Source: Fomitopsis serialis
Lineage: Eukaryota > Basidiomycota > Agaricomycetes > Polyporales > Fomitopsidaceae
Assembly: GCF_022376445.1 (NCBI RefSeq)
Contig: NW_025955013.1
Span: forward strand, 124,001-188,000
Direction of reading: 5' to 3'
Length of the DNA stretch: 64,000 nucleotides
In this document: piece by piece, positions 48,176 to 60,378 of the stretch
How positions within the stretch are numbered: the first letter of the stretch is position 1
Layout of the letters: each line of letters opens with the position of its first letter
Made by a program: the position numbers and the translations under genes
The notes under the pieces: model-generated
Seen by the model: only the letters and a program-made list of their open reading frames with translations
Database searches by the model: none
Told to the model about the DNA's origin: nothing

Positions 48176-50473
48176 GGTGGTGGGCGTCGAGGAGGGGGTC
48201 GGGGGTGGAGGGAAAGGCGGAGACAAGCGGGGAGTGGCTGGTGTCTATATAGTGTTTGTTGTCTGGATACCGAGTTTCGGGCAGCGATTGTGTAACCCAG
48301 CAACAGTGCGCGGCTCTTTGTCTTCCCGCGCAGCGCCTCTCGTCTTGAGCCTCCCCCGCCCGCGGATCTGCATGTCCGACCACGTCCCTCTCCGGCCTGA
48401 AACCGTCAGCGACCTCCACCTGCGACAATTGTGCACAGCTGCCCAGCCAGACGTGACGGCGGCAATCGCGCGCTGCCTGATCATCAGCCACCGCGCCATG
48501 CGTGAGCCCCTTCGGCGAGCCTTCTCTCCTCAGCGGCTCGTGCCACGGGCTTCAACGGGAATGAGGACTGCCGGAGCATCGTGAAACAGCGAATGCATGA
48601 AGGAGAACGCAGCGAAGACAATTGTGCAGCAATTGCGAGTGGGCGTCCTCTCACGCGACGTGCCTGGCTTCGTTCCGCGAGCCATTTCCGTTTGGTGAGA
48701 ACTTCTCTCGGTTTGGACGGCAAGCAGTGCGACAGACAGCCTCCTGTCTCTCCTTTTGTCTGACACTGCTCAGCCTCGTCCAGGAGTCGTACGGCTGGAC
48801 ACACGTAACAACACTTGACTCTTGAGTTAGTACAGCCATTACACACATCGTATGTGACGACGTCAATTTGCGTTGTCGATCAGACGCTTGTAAGAGGCCG
48901 TCGCTATGCGACGGAGGCAGAACTGTTCCCTTGAATTCTTACTTACTGGGAAAGCAGTCAAGGGTTTCGCAGCCTGTCCAACCTCACCTGACGTCAACAG
49001 TAGGTATGTATCGTACACTGCCACCATTCACACCAACTGACCAGCGTCCAGATATCTTTCTTTCCCTTGGTTGCACAATATGTCGGCAGTCCTTGCGGGC
49101 AAGAAGCGGATCGACCTGTCATGGGATAGGTTGTGCAGCGACTGCTGCCACCTCTCGGCGGCGGAACTGGTCGTGTCACTTCGGCCGTCTGATCTTCCCG
49201 TGTCGTCATACTTAGACATCCCACGGTTCGTACAAGACATCGCATTCGACCGGAACGTCTGGCTGTGTCCGCGATCAGTCGTCTGTTTGTGGCGCAGTCT
49301 CACTCCGTATGTTCAGACGTACGTCAGACATCTTCCTTCCTTCCCTCCGTATACTGATAAAGTACCCTTGTCTCCCACAAGTCGCCACGGATCAACACAA
49401 CCAACGTCCCACCGAGTGCTCTACTGCACTGATAGCTGTCAGCCACGGTCTCTATAGGCAGGTCTCACTCTGAGACATCCGTGGATGAACGTATCTCAGT
49501 AAGTTCCTATCCATGGACGAGATTACATGTGATCGTAAGATACGCTTACCTGCTTTCTGTCATGATCTGCCACGGAGACTAGTGTATGATGCGTTTCGAT
49601 CGCCTCCGAGGTCGAACGAAGAAGGTGTTGACAGGTTGAATGCATCAGGTCGTCGCGATGTGGAACATTCCTGATCCCAGAGCTGGTTGGAATATTAGTC
49701 CGATCGTTGGTAATGCACCTTGTATCACATATTTGAGATGCGGTTCTGAATTTCTGCGCTGCAATCCGGTTAGCTCTGATAGTTGTCCGCATATCCTCGC
49801 TGCGACACTCACTCAAACTTTTAGAACAGCTGCAGTGTACCGACACTCCTTTTCATGCCATCGTTCCTGTTCACATCGACGCTCCCGCAACTGGTAGTCA
49901 TGAAAGTCAGCAGATACTAGGTTCGACACAAACCCCGCACGTGAACGTGAGGGGGTCTTGCGGCGAGACTAAGCAGATACAATGATCCAGTACATCAAAA
50001 CGCAGTTCAAATCCAATAGTCAAACTCTTGTCGAAGCTCAGATACCGGAAGTATTGCATGCAGAGACAGATATTGTATGTTCTCTACTCATAATTTATCC
50101 TCAAAGTACAACTATACAATCGTGTAGAGACATGAATCACCAGATGCACGGAGGTTTGAGTCAGTAACACTGTCAGGACCCTCCAAGGACCTCTGATAGG
50201 AATGCGACAGACCTGAGCGCGTCGGGCTAAGCGCCGAAGTCACTCCCAAGACCGCCGCTTGGGACATGGCATGACAGACACTGGTAGCTATCGAGAAGAT
50301 CCACTGATTATATATGCTGTGAAAGAGTGTCAATAGTGTCAATACTCTGTACATGTGGAACTCCTATACGACCCGATCAGACACCAACCTCGACATGCGT
50401 GCGTATCCATACGAAGGCAATTGCGAGGTACTACCCCCAAGTTTATATACGAACTTCAAAAACGCACACTCCA
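48176..50473. other. Long intergenic region (2.3 kb), no gene supported
   Basis: Starts with the MAP kinase promoter (TATATA at 48246-48251). A 128-codon plus-strand frame at 49071-49457 has no recognisable domain and no splice partners I can identify. I do not call it. Confidence 0.45.
48246..48251 (-). promoter_or_regulatory. TATA-like box of the MAP kinase gene
   Basis: TATATA about 70 bp upstream of the start codon on the minus strand. Confidence 0.5.
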
Positions 50474-53400
50474 TCATATGCTCTGCATCTCGATCCCCGT
50501 TGGGACCGCAACGTTGCTGGACGACCCCGGCGCCGTGCACGAGTTCTGGTCGGCGTGCTGCTTCTGCTTCATAAACTGGCGCATCGAAAGCTGGAGCTTG
50601 TCGTTCGCTTGCTGGTACAACTCGCGCATCTTCTGGCGGATCGAGATTTCACCGCCTTCCCAGATGGTGTACAGACATAGGACGAGCAGAATCACTGCCA
50701 GGCCCCATGCCGTTGACGCCACAACGAGGGTTGCGGTGTCCTTGACGCGGAAGTTCTCGAAAGCGAAGGCAAGAAGGAACGAGACGACTCTGGTTCGCAG
50801 ATGGTCAGCACGGTTTCAGCGACGGATGAACGGTTGTCTTGACTCACGCCCACATGAGCAATGCATATGGCAGGCTGTGTACAATGCCCAACACCTCCAG
50901 TCCTAGCCGCGGGTGCCTGCGGGTTTCCAGGTACGTTACCTACAGACACGATGAATTGGCATCCTATATCAGTGGATAGGACGGTGCTCACGGCGTCGGT
51001 CGCCGTCTCTTTGGGTCTCACTCGGTGTTGGCGGATGATGAGCAGCCCTATGACAACCGCGGCAATGCTGCAGATGGTGGACACGTAGCTCGCAAGTTGT
51101 GCCGGCGTCCGAGGGCCAGTGCCAGAGTCGACGTCATTGATAGTCAAGAACGATATATTGGCATTCAGGACCACGGTCGCCTGGTATACATCACCACGAT
51201 AAGATGTCACCTTCGTCGTGTTGGTCGGTATGCTGATAGACCTACCGTCAACACCGCCTCTTCCCAGTCCTTCTGCAGCTTGTTGATACATTTGGTCCAG
51301 AATATTTCGTTAATCGTCCCGTCGATCCATGCTCGCTCCAGAGTCTGAAGATGCATGTCGGGCGCATTGAAGAGGGCACACGAGAGAAGTGTGAATAACG
51401 CCGATCGCTCTTTCGTATTGGTGTCGTAGACGGGCTGAAAGCGATCGATTTGTGCGGCCTTCTGTCCAAACGAGAAGTTGTACCTGTTATGAACTGGAAG
51501 GCCTCAGTCTCTCGTTTGCGCACTGAAGGTATGTTAGTCTCCGTACCAAAGTATGCATCAGACGTCCTTGCGTACTCGTTAATCACTGTTACCTTTGTGA
51601 AGAAGATACCTACCTATGACAGAGGCAGTATAGTCATTGCTACCGAGCTCTACGTCTTTGGTGAGTTTAAGGCACACCAGTGATCTTGAACACGAAACCC
51701 TCACTGACCTTTCGATATCTCAACCATCTTCGTGAGATTAAGCATTTCGTCGGGCTTCATGGAGACGGTCGATGATTCTGATATGATTTGGTCTGAACGA
51801 CGCAGAAAGTGATTAGGATAAAGTCTCATCGAACTGTATAACGCAGACCCACCGACATTGGCATGCACGAGAATGCACAGTACCTCAATCCTCAAAGCTT
51901 CCGTGATTGTTTGCCCCACCGGGAAGTACTCCATATGTTTCCTACCAAGCATGTCAACCTCGGTACAGGTAGCCTACAAAGAAGATGAGCTCCAGGCATG
52001 TAGGACGTGGGATGGAGTTACATACAACAGCGCGACGTGGTTTCCTACCAATAATATGATTCAATGACAAGTTCTGTGGCCGGCGAGATTACGTCAAAGG
52101 GTTATTCCAACACACGATGCTATGGCAAAACCCACTGAATGTGAATCCGATTGTATGTGTTGACTTGCTGTACTTGGTTTCGAGGTCGTTTCTTTCAACC
52201 AAAAGAGTACCCTCTCCGCATGGTTGACATAGTAATATGTCCATAATGGGCGCAATGGCGAGATGGAGCATATGCTCTTCCGGGACATCTTCCAGCTCGA
52301 GCACAAGTCTGCATGGGTGGTAATACGAGTTATTCTCCTGCACTTCTTCGACCAACCGATGCGCGAAGTCTCGATCTCTTCTAGTATTGCCGGGTCATAA
52401 ATCCATGCTTCTGTATATATCCTCTGCAAATAGTTGCCGGTGAGAAGCACGAGTCATGAGGAGGCAACATACACGAGTCGATCGAAAAAGTACAAAGCGC
52501 CTTCCGGATGGGTATGTGCTTCCCAATGACCTGAAGCTCAGCCCTGCGATTGTCGTTACGTACCTCGAGAGTTACAGTAATCATCGAAGACGCACAGTTT
52601 GTAGACATCTTCATGGGCTCAACTTTATACGCGCATTCCCTTTGTTCCCTGATTAAGCGGATGTCAGTGCTGGGGTTGGATGCACCATACTACTACTCAC
52701 CAATCCTTCGCCTTTGTATATCTTCCTGTTTCAACTATGGGGTACGTCTTCTGACTTCGTCTCTCATGCAACAACCGGCCAGCAGGCATGGCTACGTTAT
52801 GCTGGCTGACCCATGAACTATTGCTATGTAGTGTGGCAGTGGAGTGAGACGGGGATGCCGTAGGGGTTCGTCTTCGGGTAAGATTTCGCTGTTTAGATCT
52901 TGATGACTGCCGTCGAGAGTCAGAGGGAGTGATCAGACGAGAATCACGATCATCTCTGGTGCGCATCGAAATACGGGAGGATGGACGCGACATGTTGACG
53001 GAGACGTGGTCATCGTGTACACTGGTATGGTAGAGCGATGAATCCTTCGTGCTTGCAAGGGAGTGTTGAGACGGATTCTGAATCGTAATTGAATACGGGC
53101 TGCTTCCCCGTTCGCTCCCAGATAAATACGCGTCCGGTTTCGAATGTGCATAGCTTCCGGAAGGGTCGGTGTCGGGAGATCGGTGACTCCAAGACCGTGC
53201 CCGTCGATCCTCAAGCGAGGGATACGTACTAGGTTCGTCACTTGCATATACAACGGCAGAGGAGTGATTGTCGAGCACGGCTTTGCGGTAGCTCGCATGC
53301 GAAACGGGGGAGGGTTTAACGACACCGTCGTCGTCTTTGGCGTCAGGGGGTAGACCCCGGTCTGCAGTCCTTCTCATGAAACGTCGCCAAAGGAGCCGGA

Positions 53401-53491
53401 GGAAAGCAAGAGGCCGCGCGAAGTGCTGAGGGAGCCACGAGAGGATATACCGCAACAGTGCACGTAGCTGCTGAAGCGGAGAGCGAGACAT
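50474..53491 (-). CDS. Agaricomycete-specific protein: basic Ser-rich N-terminus, HPEG-like module, C-terminal membrane segments (paralogue A)
   Basis: Start MSRSPLQQLRALLRYILSWL at 53491. The Ser/Arg-rich N-terminal region ends KTYPIVETGRYTKAKDW. Later exons read CAYKVEPMKMS, QRIYTEAWIYDPAILEEIE, RLVLELEDVPEEHM, WTYYYVNHAERVLFWLKE, HMEYFPVGQTITEALRIEVL, FSFGQKAAQIDRFQPVYDTN, ALFNAPDMHLQTLERAWIDG and NKLQKDWEEAVL. The C-terminal membrane helices are VLNANISFLTI, LASYVSTICSIAAVVIGLLI, LGIVHSLPYALLMW and STAWGLAVILLVLCLYTIW, followed by a charged tail. I recognise the family as common, multi-copy and unannotated in Agaricomycetes; no function is known. At least two single-base losses interrupt it (near 52369-52372 and 52242-52246), each placed by comparison with paralogue B. 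Exon borders between 51500 and 52500 are only partly resolved. Confidence 0.72.
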
Positions 53492-54497
53492 GGCTGACGA
53501 CCAGCACAGAGAGGGCAAGAGTCGAGGTGTCGAGCACAGCCGCAGAAGGCTGTAGTCGCACGTTATGAGGCCGATAAGGGCCTTAGTCCTTCGATAGATA
53601 TATAAGCTTTGGAACATTCCAATGCGCCCGTCGTTTATGAGTTTAGAGACGCCGAGCGTGCACGACGCACAGGCGTTCGGAACCAGTCAATACATGCGAT
53701 GGATCGGACACGTACCTTACTATCACTACTTCATTGCTGCTACCTGGCCGCGTACTGTATACAACAGCGTCGCTGAAGCTCGCCGGTAAGTGTTCCAGCA
53801 TACACACATCTGAGAATAGGACTCACGCTTCAGTTAACTTGCGCCCTTCATACATCAGATAACATCTGTGAGCTCCGGACCGCAAGGCACTGGCGCTAGA
53901 ACTGAGAACCACACTTAACGCCACTATGAAGACACTCACGGGAACGTGAAGAGCACTGAGGCTATGCGTTCGAGGCTCTTGCACTGCACACGAATGAATG
54001 TTCATATGTCGTTCCATTGCGTTAGACTGCAGCATGCTCACCAGAGAAGTAGGCTTTTCGCTGCGCTTGGAAGACGTTGTCTGCCGGATACAGCAAGAGT
54101 TGTACTTGCCATCCACAAGTCGTCGACATGCATCGCAATACACTTGCCAATTCCAACCAGTATAGACACCAAAACTCGAAGAGTCCATGCGACTCATCGT
54201 ACATAGATCAGTCCACGATACGAGACCACGAGTGCATGGTTTCTATTCAATGAAGCACAGGTACACGCTATGAAGCGTCGTCCAAGAGCAGTTAATACTC
54301 GAGAGCTGTTACGCGTTTGAACTGGTCATTTGCTTTGAACGTTCCGAATCAGAGCTCCGATGAGACATTGTTCTGACCATGTTTGCGAAGAACGGCAACG
54401 TCGTATTAGACAGAGTATACGTACAGTCCTGTTTCGTGATCAGAACGCCACATTGGGCACACGTGTACATGATTAGGGAGGACTCACCCATAGGTCA
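53492..54497. other. Promoter of paralogue A and 3' end of the RMD1-like gene
   Basis: TATATA at 53599-53604, about 108 bp upstream of paralogue A. No gene seen in the remainder. Confidence 0.45.
53599..53604 (-). promoter_or_regulatory. TATA-like box of paralogue A
   Basis: TATATA about 108 bp before the ATG at 53491. Confidence 0.5.
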
Positions 54498-56510
54498 CTA
54501 CATTGAGCCTCCACCCGCTATGCGCTCCAGAATGACCAAAGCTTCCTCCTTCGAGAGCGTACTGAGCGCAGCCGCCGCATTCGTACATGTCGTGGAGGCA
54601 GCAATCGCTTTTGAGCTACCCATAGTCGCGTGAACGACCAGTCTGGCAATGACCTCGCCCTACGGTGGTATTCATGAGCACGATACCATAGCATTGAGGC
54701 GGGACGCGGCATGTATCTAGTAAGGGCGAACGGTGGTGCACTTACCATTTCAACAAGACAAGCTACAACGATAAGCCTACACAACGTCAGTACGCTTCAA
54801 TCACGCAAATGACGGACATGAGCCCACCAGATGATAATCCATGTGATACGTTCCATAGCGCTGTTGTTCAAATGGTCGTGTATCGCTCCTAACTGATGTC
54901 GCCAGGACACAAAATGAGCTCCAGCACAACACTTCCAAGCAAGCGGAAAACACACCAAATCCTCCGCCACTGCCAGTTTCTCGTTCAATACCTGCACACG
55001 CCCGCCAATCTCCATGTACTCCCTCACCGCGTCGTACAGCGCCTTCAGGCTCGCCTCGCTCCAGAACAGTTCCGGCACGTCGAGCACATTGCTGACGAGA
55101 TTGACGTCACGGCGCAGGGTGAACAACCGGCCGGTCAGGCGGAGCGCTTCCTTCCGTGGCAGCGAGAGCACACCGGTCAACGCGAGCTGCTGGGGAATCG
55201 ATACCGTGCGCGGCGAGGACAGAATGCGCGTTGCATGCGTCTCGTAGTGCGCTAAGAGAGTGGACTGAGCAAGGGCATGCGCGACGGAGAGCTTCAGAAG
55301 ATGCGAGTGAGTCTTGAACGCTAGAGTGCTTCGTTGTAAGGGCTAATGAGACTAAGCAATCGCAAGCGAAACGCACTGAAGAAGTCATTATATATCCTTG
55401 GATATGCGATATTCGGGTCATGCTGGCAAGTCCAGTGAGCATTCAACACCCATACGGCGTACTGTCAGACATACATACCGCATAGTGGCATTCCTCGACC
55501 TCCCAATCATCCTCCACGAACTTCTTTCGCATTACGCCAGCCCCCTCCACGTCTTCCAAGATACCTCTTTCTTGCTGTTCAGTCAGCCCAAAGAATACGA
55601 CCACACCGTAGGTGAAGAATATAGCCTCCGCGTAATCTTCGCCATTCGCGCCATATTCGGCCTTGTCCTCAGCCTTGCTGCCTTTCCTACGCTTTTGTCT
55701 TTTCCTCGGCGGGGCTGGGTTCGTGTCGGCGGAAGGTTCTCCAGGCGATAACATCGACGGAGGAGACACTACGCTCCCACCCGTAATGGGAGGAGACGAC
55801 GATATCCAGCCGTCTTGGGGAGGTACGCCGCTAGCCTCTGGCGCGGAGTCGAAATACGTGCCTCGGTAGCCCTCTTCTTCTGCCTCTGATAGCCACGACG
55901 AAGGATCGTCCGAGCCTGAAGAGGTCGGCGCAGCCGAGGAGCGGATGTTGGAGTGCGGGCCGTAGCCGGGAGTAGTGGCAGGTAGTATATCTATAGGTTG
56001 TAAGGAGAGTGCATCTAATGGGTAAAGTAACGCTCACAAGATACATTGCCTCGTCAAAGACTCGCGGCTGCACGTTGTGTTCGCGCTTCACATACGTCGC
56101 GAGGAGCTTCATCTTGAACTCATCCGCAACACAGTACGCCGTGATACGCTTGAAATCAGCCTTCCCCCGCTGCACCTTGGTCATGCGTTCGCCAGCACTC
56201 TTGTAGTCTCGGACCCCGCGATCCGTTTCGAACCATGAAAGCCATCATCCTCTTCTTCTGGTGGTGGAAGTGCTTTAGTCTGCGGCTCCGAAGGAAGCAC
56301 TACGAGTTTCTGGGTCGTTTTTGAGGATCTCTGTGCTTTCGGAAGCCCTGAGACTGGATTCAGGTTGCCGGTGAGAGCAAGTCCTGATACAGATGGCCGA
56401 CGTCCGACGACGCTTCTCGGGACGCCCGGATTCATCGAGCGTGCAGGTACTGAACGTCGGGTTGTAGGCCTGGTGGTGGCCGTCGCGCGGGTTGTATCAG
56501 GCTTCGACAT
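54498..56510 (-). CDS. RMD1-like protein (DUF155 family), mitochondrial/membrane associated
   Basis: Start MSKPDTTRATATTRPTTRRS at 56510, a basic Ser/Thr/Arg-rich leader that could target mitochondria; stop at 54498. Family segments: KADFKRITAYCVADEFKMKL, YAEAIFFTYGVVVFFGLTEQ, FVEDDWEVEECHYA joined to HDPNIAYPRIYNDFF, then FKTHSHLLKLSVAHALAQST, LLAHYETHATRILSSP and GVLSLPRKEALRLTGRLFTL. Next come NLVSNVLDVPELFW, YMEIGGRVQVLNEKLAVAED and AIHDHLNNSAMERITWIIIW. A transmembrane helix (LIVVACLVEMGEVIARL) follows, with a C-terminal EEALVILERIAGG. Yeast Rmd1/Rmd8 act in sporulation and related DUF155 proteins support mitochondrial translation. An insert rich in Pro/Ser and Lys/Arg (PPRKRQKRRKG) precedes the core. 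All phases checked agree, so no frameshift is evident. It shares its promoter region with RAD52. Confidence 0.9.
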
Positions 56511-57137
56511 ATTGAACTGCCAGTGATCGGGTAAATATTACTACGCGTCCCGGTGAAAGCGGTGAGTGATATCCAGAGACAATGACAAGTGACAGTGAGC
56601 TCCAGTAGAATGAGTAGGCGGAGACTCTCGCAAGGAGGGCAATGCGTGCAGCAGAAGAGCGACAACGACGACGACGACAGCAAGCACGACTTGAAGGAAG
56701 AGAAAGTACTACAATGACGCGCACCTTCCTAGTACGGAAGTGATCCCGCTACGGATATCATGTGACGTGGCCACTCGCGAGGTTCTCGACGCGCCTCAAA
56801 GCCGCGACGCGTTTTGGCGCCTATTTTCAACTTGGCTCTCGCCGCCACAATCGTTGCACTTAGCTCAGGTTCGCACTCATCTGTGAAGGAGCTGTCAAAA
56901 TCACGTTCAGGTTCTAACCGTCTGTACGGGTCGCTGTGAAATCGTATCGGTAGCATATACGCGCTGAAGATCACTGTTGACTGCGTGCTTCCGCCAGGCC
57001 GTTCTTTCTTGAAGCGCAGAATTCGCTGACGCGACCCCATCGAAGGTTTGTTCAAGCGACTTGTGGTTTACGTGTGATTTGCTCCGTCTGACCAAAGCGC
57101 CGCATACATCGCCCAGCAAGATCCCGGCGGCCGCCGA
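56511..57137. promoter_or_regulatory. Bidirectional promoter region between RMD1-like gene and RAD52
   Basis: 627 bp between the two start codons. It contains ACGCGT at 56543-56548 and a composite ACGCGTTTTGGCGCC at 56807-56821, plus CAAAGCGCC about 40-45 bp before the RAD52 ATG. A 108-codon minus-strand frame at 56729-57055 lies entirely in this region and has no recognisable family. Confidence 0.55.
56807..56821 (+). promoter_or_regulatory. MCB plus E2F-like composite site upstream of RAD52
   Basis: ACGCGT (MluI cell-cycle box) overlaps TTTTGGCGCC, which fits the E2F/DP consensus TTTSGCGC. It lies about 320 bp upstream of the RAD52 ATG. MBF/E2F-type factors drive G1/S genes including repair genes in fungi, so S-phase regulation is plausible. 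Confidence 0.5.
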
Positions 57138-59415
57138 ATGGCAGGGGCATTCAGCGGACATCTGCTCGAGGGTTTTGAAACAGCACAACGCGGTTTGAAG
57201 GGCCCCTTCGGACAACCATTGCAAACTACCTCTAACATCTCCGTGCACGGTTCGATGTCATTCGCACCCCAGATGCACGGCGCCGTCCCCGGTCAATCCT
57301 CCTTTTTCCAAGACACTACCTTGGTCGACTTGAGCGACGAAAGTGCCAAGAAAATTGCAACACTACAGGCCAAATTAAACAGGAAACTTGGTCCTGAATA
57401 TATCTCGCAGAGACCAGGGCCAGGTGGCGGTCCTAAGCTGACCTACGCTGAGGGTAAGCCGGTTTGAATGCCGTCCTGCTGCCCACGAATTGACGTTCCC
57501 TCTCAGGATGGAAGATTATCAATCTTGCAAATGAAGTGTAAGTACCGACGCCACCATACTTCAGTCGCCCTTTTGACGCGCTTCGTAGCTTTGGGTTTAA
57601 CGGCTGGAGTTCGAGTGTAATCAACTTAACGACAGACTTTATCGATCAAAACGAGCAATCACAGAGGTATTCAGTGGGAGTCACCGCTGTTGTCAGAATA
57701 ACGCTACGCGATGGTGCGTTTCATGAGGACGTTGGGTATGGGCTGCTGGAGAACTCCAAGAGTAAAGGGGCTGCGCTCGACAAGGTAAGTTCCAGCACGA
57801 AATGTCTGCTGCGCCACTTACATCTCATGACGCATACAGTGTAAGAAGGAAGCGGTGACAGACGCCGTTAAGCGTGCTTTGCGCAATTTCGGCAACCTTC
57901 TCGGGAATTGTCTGTATGACAAGTCGTACACGCAGGAGGTTGTGAAGATGAAGGTCCCGCCAGTGTGTCTGATCCGCGTGTCTCGTCTGAAACGCTCTAA
58001 CGACTGAGCCGATTCTCTCGCGGTTGATTGTAGCCCAAATTCAACAAGGATGAACTCCACAGGCGGCCTGAATTCGAGGACACGAAAGGCCCGGCAGGCG
58101 TCAGCACGAACACGAATGCGACCGCGTCCAGCAAACCAGGGCCATCGACCAACAAGCCAGCCCCGCCTGTAGTGAAGACCGAAGCGACGTCTCGTATGGA
58201 AGCCATTCTCAGTGCATGTAACGCGTCAGCACAGCCCGCCCCAGGTGTAGCTCCTGCTCTACCTCCACATATGCGCTCAGCGTCTGGTCAGGCGGGTCCG
58301 GTCGCGACATCCACGCCCAATATGAAGGGGAAATCCTCTGCTGGTCCGGATGCTGGTGAGGCGAGCTTGATACACCATCTGACGTCGCCACGTCCCGGGT
58401 CGGTCCGAGCGGTCAAAACCAGAAACCACAATATCGTCCGCAGGAGACGTCAGCAGCGCATACCACAGGAGCTGCACAGGCTCGAAACCAGCAATCGGAC
58501 CAGAGAGATCAAGGACCACCACAAGGAGGGCAGCGGGTCTCTTTTGCGCCACCGCCCATCGCAAACACGTCCTCGACGGTGGCTGTTCCTCCACCAGCTC
58601 CAGCTGGCGATGGTGATGACGCCGACATCCCAGATGACACGTCCGAGTTCCATTTCAACTCGGATGACGACGCCTTCCTGGCTGAAGTGGACCTCGGTGA
58701 GGAAGGGATAGGTGGACCGATCAACTTTGACGAGGGAGTTGGTGGCCTTGAGGTGGGCGAGGACTCGAGGGACGTTGAGCACAATTCACGACGGACGGAA
58801 CACTTTCCTCCTCAGGAGCGGGCACACCCGCCTCAGCCACAGCGCTCTTCGGAACCTCCAGCGGCGAAGCCTCTACAGCCGTACCACGCTGTGTCCGGTT
58901 CGAGTTCCACGACTCATAGATACCAAGGCACGAACACAGGCAATCCCACTACCCATCAGACTCGAAGGATGCCTCGTCCGCCTTCGCACAATCGCCGCCC
59001 ACGATGGGCGGCTTCCATGTCCCAGTCGCTTCGGTACGCACAGCTTGTTAGCCTACCATATGCGCAAACATGCGCTGATGCTGTTCTAGACTTCGCATCC
59101 GAGTAACCCGCAACATTCCGCGCACGCCGCCCGACCCAACTACACCTCCTCCGCCGGTGGGAGTTCAATCGGCTTCAAGCGCACCGCAGATGTCATGCAG
59201 TGCGTATCTCCGGCGACACGCAGTCTATTATGCTTATTGTCGTCATTCAGGGGAAATTCCGGTGCTGCTGCGGCGTCGCGAAGACCAATGCAGGGATGGG
59301 CCTCGCACCGCCTCCTGGCCCGGGCACCCGGCAGGGCGCCGGCGGACAGAGGAGAGAGCCTCTCGCGGCATTGGACTTTGGTGATGGCGGGGACATGAAA
59401 CGAATGAGACGTTGA
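57138..59415 (+). CDS. RAD52: RAD52 homologous-recombination mediator
   Basis: Exons 57138-57453, 57507-57537, 57589-57784, 57840-57962 and a long exon from 58034, with a last exon ending at 59415. The conserved N-terminal DNA-binding and annealing domain reads KLNRKLGPEYISQRPGPGGG, KLTYAEGWKIINLANEV, FGFNGWSSSVINLTTDFID, YSVGVTAVVRITLRDGAFHE, DVGYGLLENSKSKGAALDK and AVTDAVKRALRNFGNLLGNC. The divergent C-terminal half includes an acidic stretch (DDTSEFHFNSDDDAFLAEVD) of the kind that contacts RPA or Rad51, and ends REPLAALDFGDGGDMKRMRR. The product promotes annealing and Rad51 loading at breaks in the nucleus. In the low-complexity part the frame changes near 58355-58366, from GPDAG to ELDTPSDVATS, again by one missing base; further slips before 59195 are likely but hard to place. 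The core is intact. Confidence 0.93.
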
Positions 59416-60378
59416 CCTTTCTCGATGGGCTCGGTTTGTGGTCTTCTTTGAACATTCAAGTACACTTCATAATTGTGAGCGGTGCACGACTCTCGGAATC
59501 TTAGGATTGGATACAGGTTCCGTACCTGATGTAATGACAGAATTCTCGCCTGGTATTCCATCGTTGGCTGATTCCTGACCCGTACGCTTATGTTGCGAGC
59601 TGAGCGCTCAGGTATTTGGGTTATGACGCCGGAGCGGTAGCGGTCGCTATTCGTCCCACGCCGGGCTCTCAAAGGCTGGTATAGCGGATTCGGTCGTGAG
59701 ACTCGATAGAGGATAGAAAATATCTCAAACACGTCTATATGCTCGTGCAGATCGCACTGGCAGTGACGATCTACAGTACTACGCAATATCGCGGCCACTG
59801 TGTGGCGTCAATTTGAATATCAGATATCTGGCAGATCTACGTGCCACCGGCGTGATGATGCTCCTCAGCTCGCACGCGCCCCATTATGTATCTGGTCACC
59901 TCGTGGTCGATGCTCAGCTCAATCTGTGCAGCAATGTCGGCAACGGAAGCCAGAAGGCCAGTACACGTTGTGGGCTGCATGTCTCGGATCGAGCTCACAT
60001 AGTGCAGTACTATTGCCACCGGTGGCATTAGTATTGGCGTTCCATTAGCGCTTATCGGTGCAATGGAGACAGGTGAGGACCAAATGCGCTGGGCCTTGTC
60101 AGCGTGGAACGCTACCCACCTGAATTACGGTATCCTCCGCCCAGCCACCACTGGGACCCTGATATACGCATACATGCCCTCGAATCTCATCCATCATCGA
60201 ATCGCCGCCTGTGTCGCGCCTCAGAACTGAATCGCCTCAACGCGAGCCTGCTCAATCGCATACAATTCGCATAACTTGCAGCTGCCGTTTTCATGACCTC
60301 GTCTCTGAAGGTGTTGCTCTCATCAACCATCACTCCTGCGGTTCACAGCTTGTCTTTCCATAGCGACTCTGGGCCAAT
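59416..60378. other. Intergenic region, no gene supported
   Basis: Between the RAD52 stop and paralogue B. Short overlapping frames only. The promoter of paralogue B must be here. Confidence 0.45.

Noticed and set aside
49071..49457. 128-codon plus-strand frame
   Set aside because: No domain, no paired exons, no promoter motif. Cannot be told from chance.
56729..57055. 108-codon minus-strand frame between RMD1-like gene and RAD52
   Set aside because: Lies wholly in a shared promoter and covers the MCB/E2F-type site. No family match.
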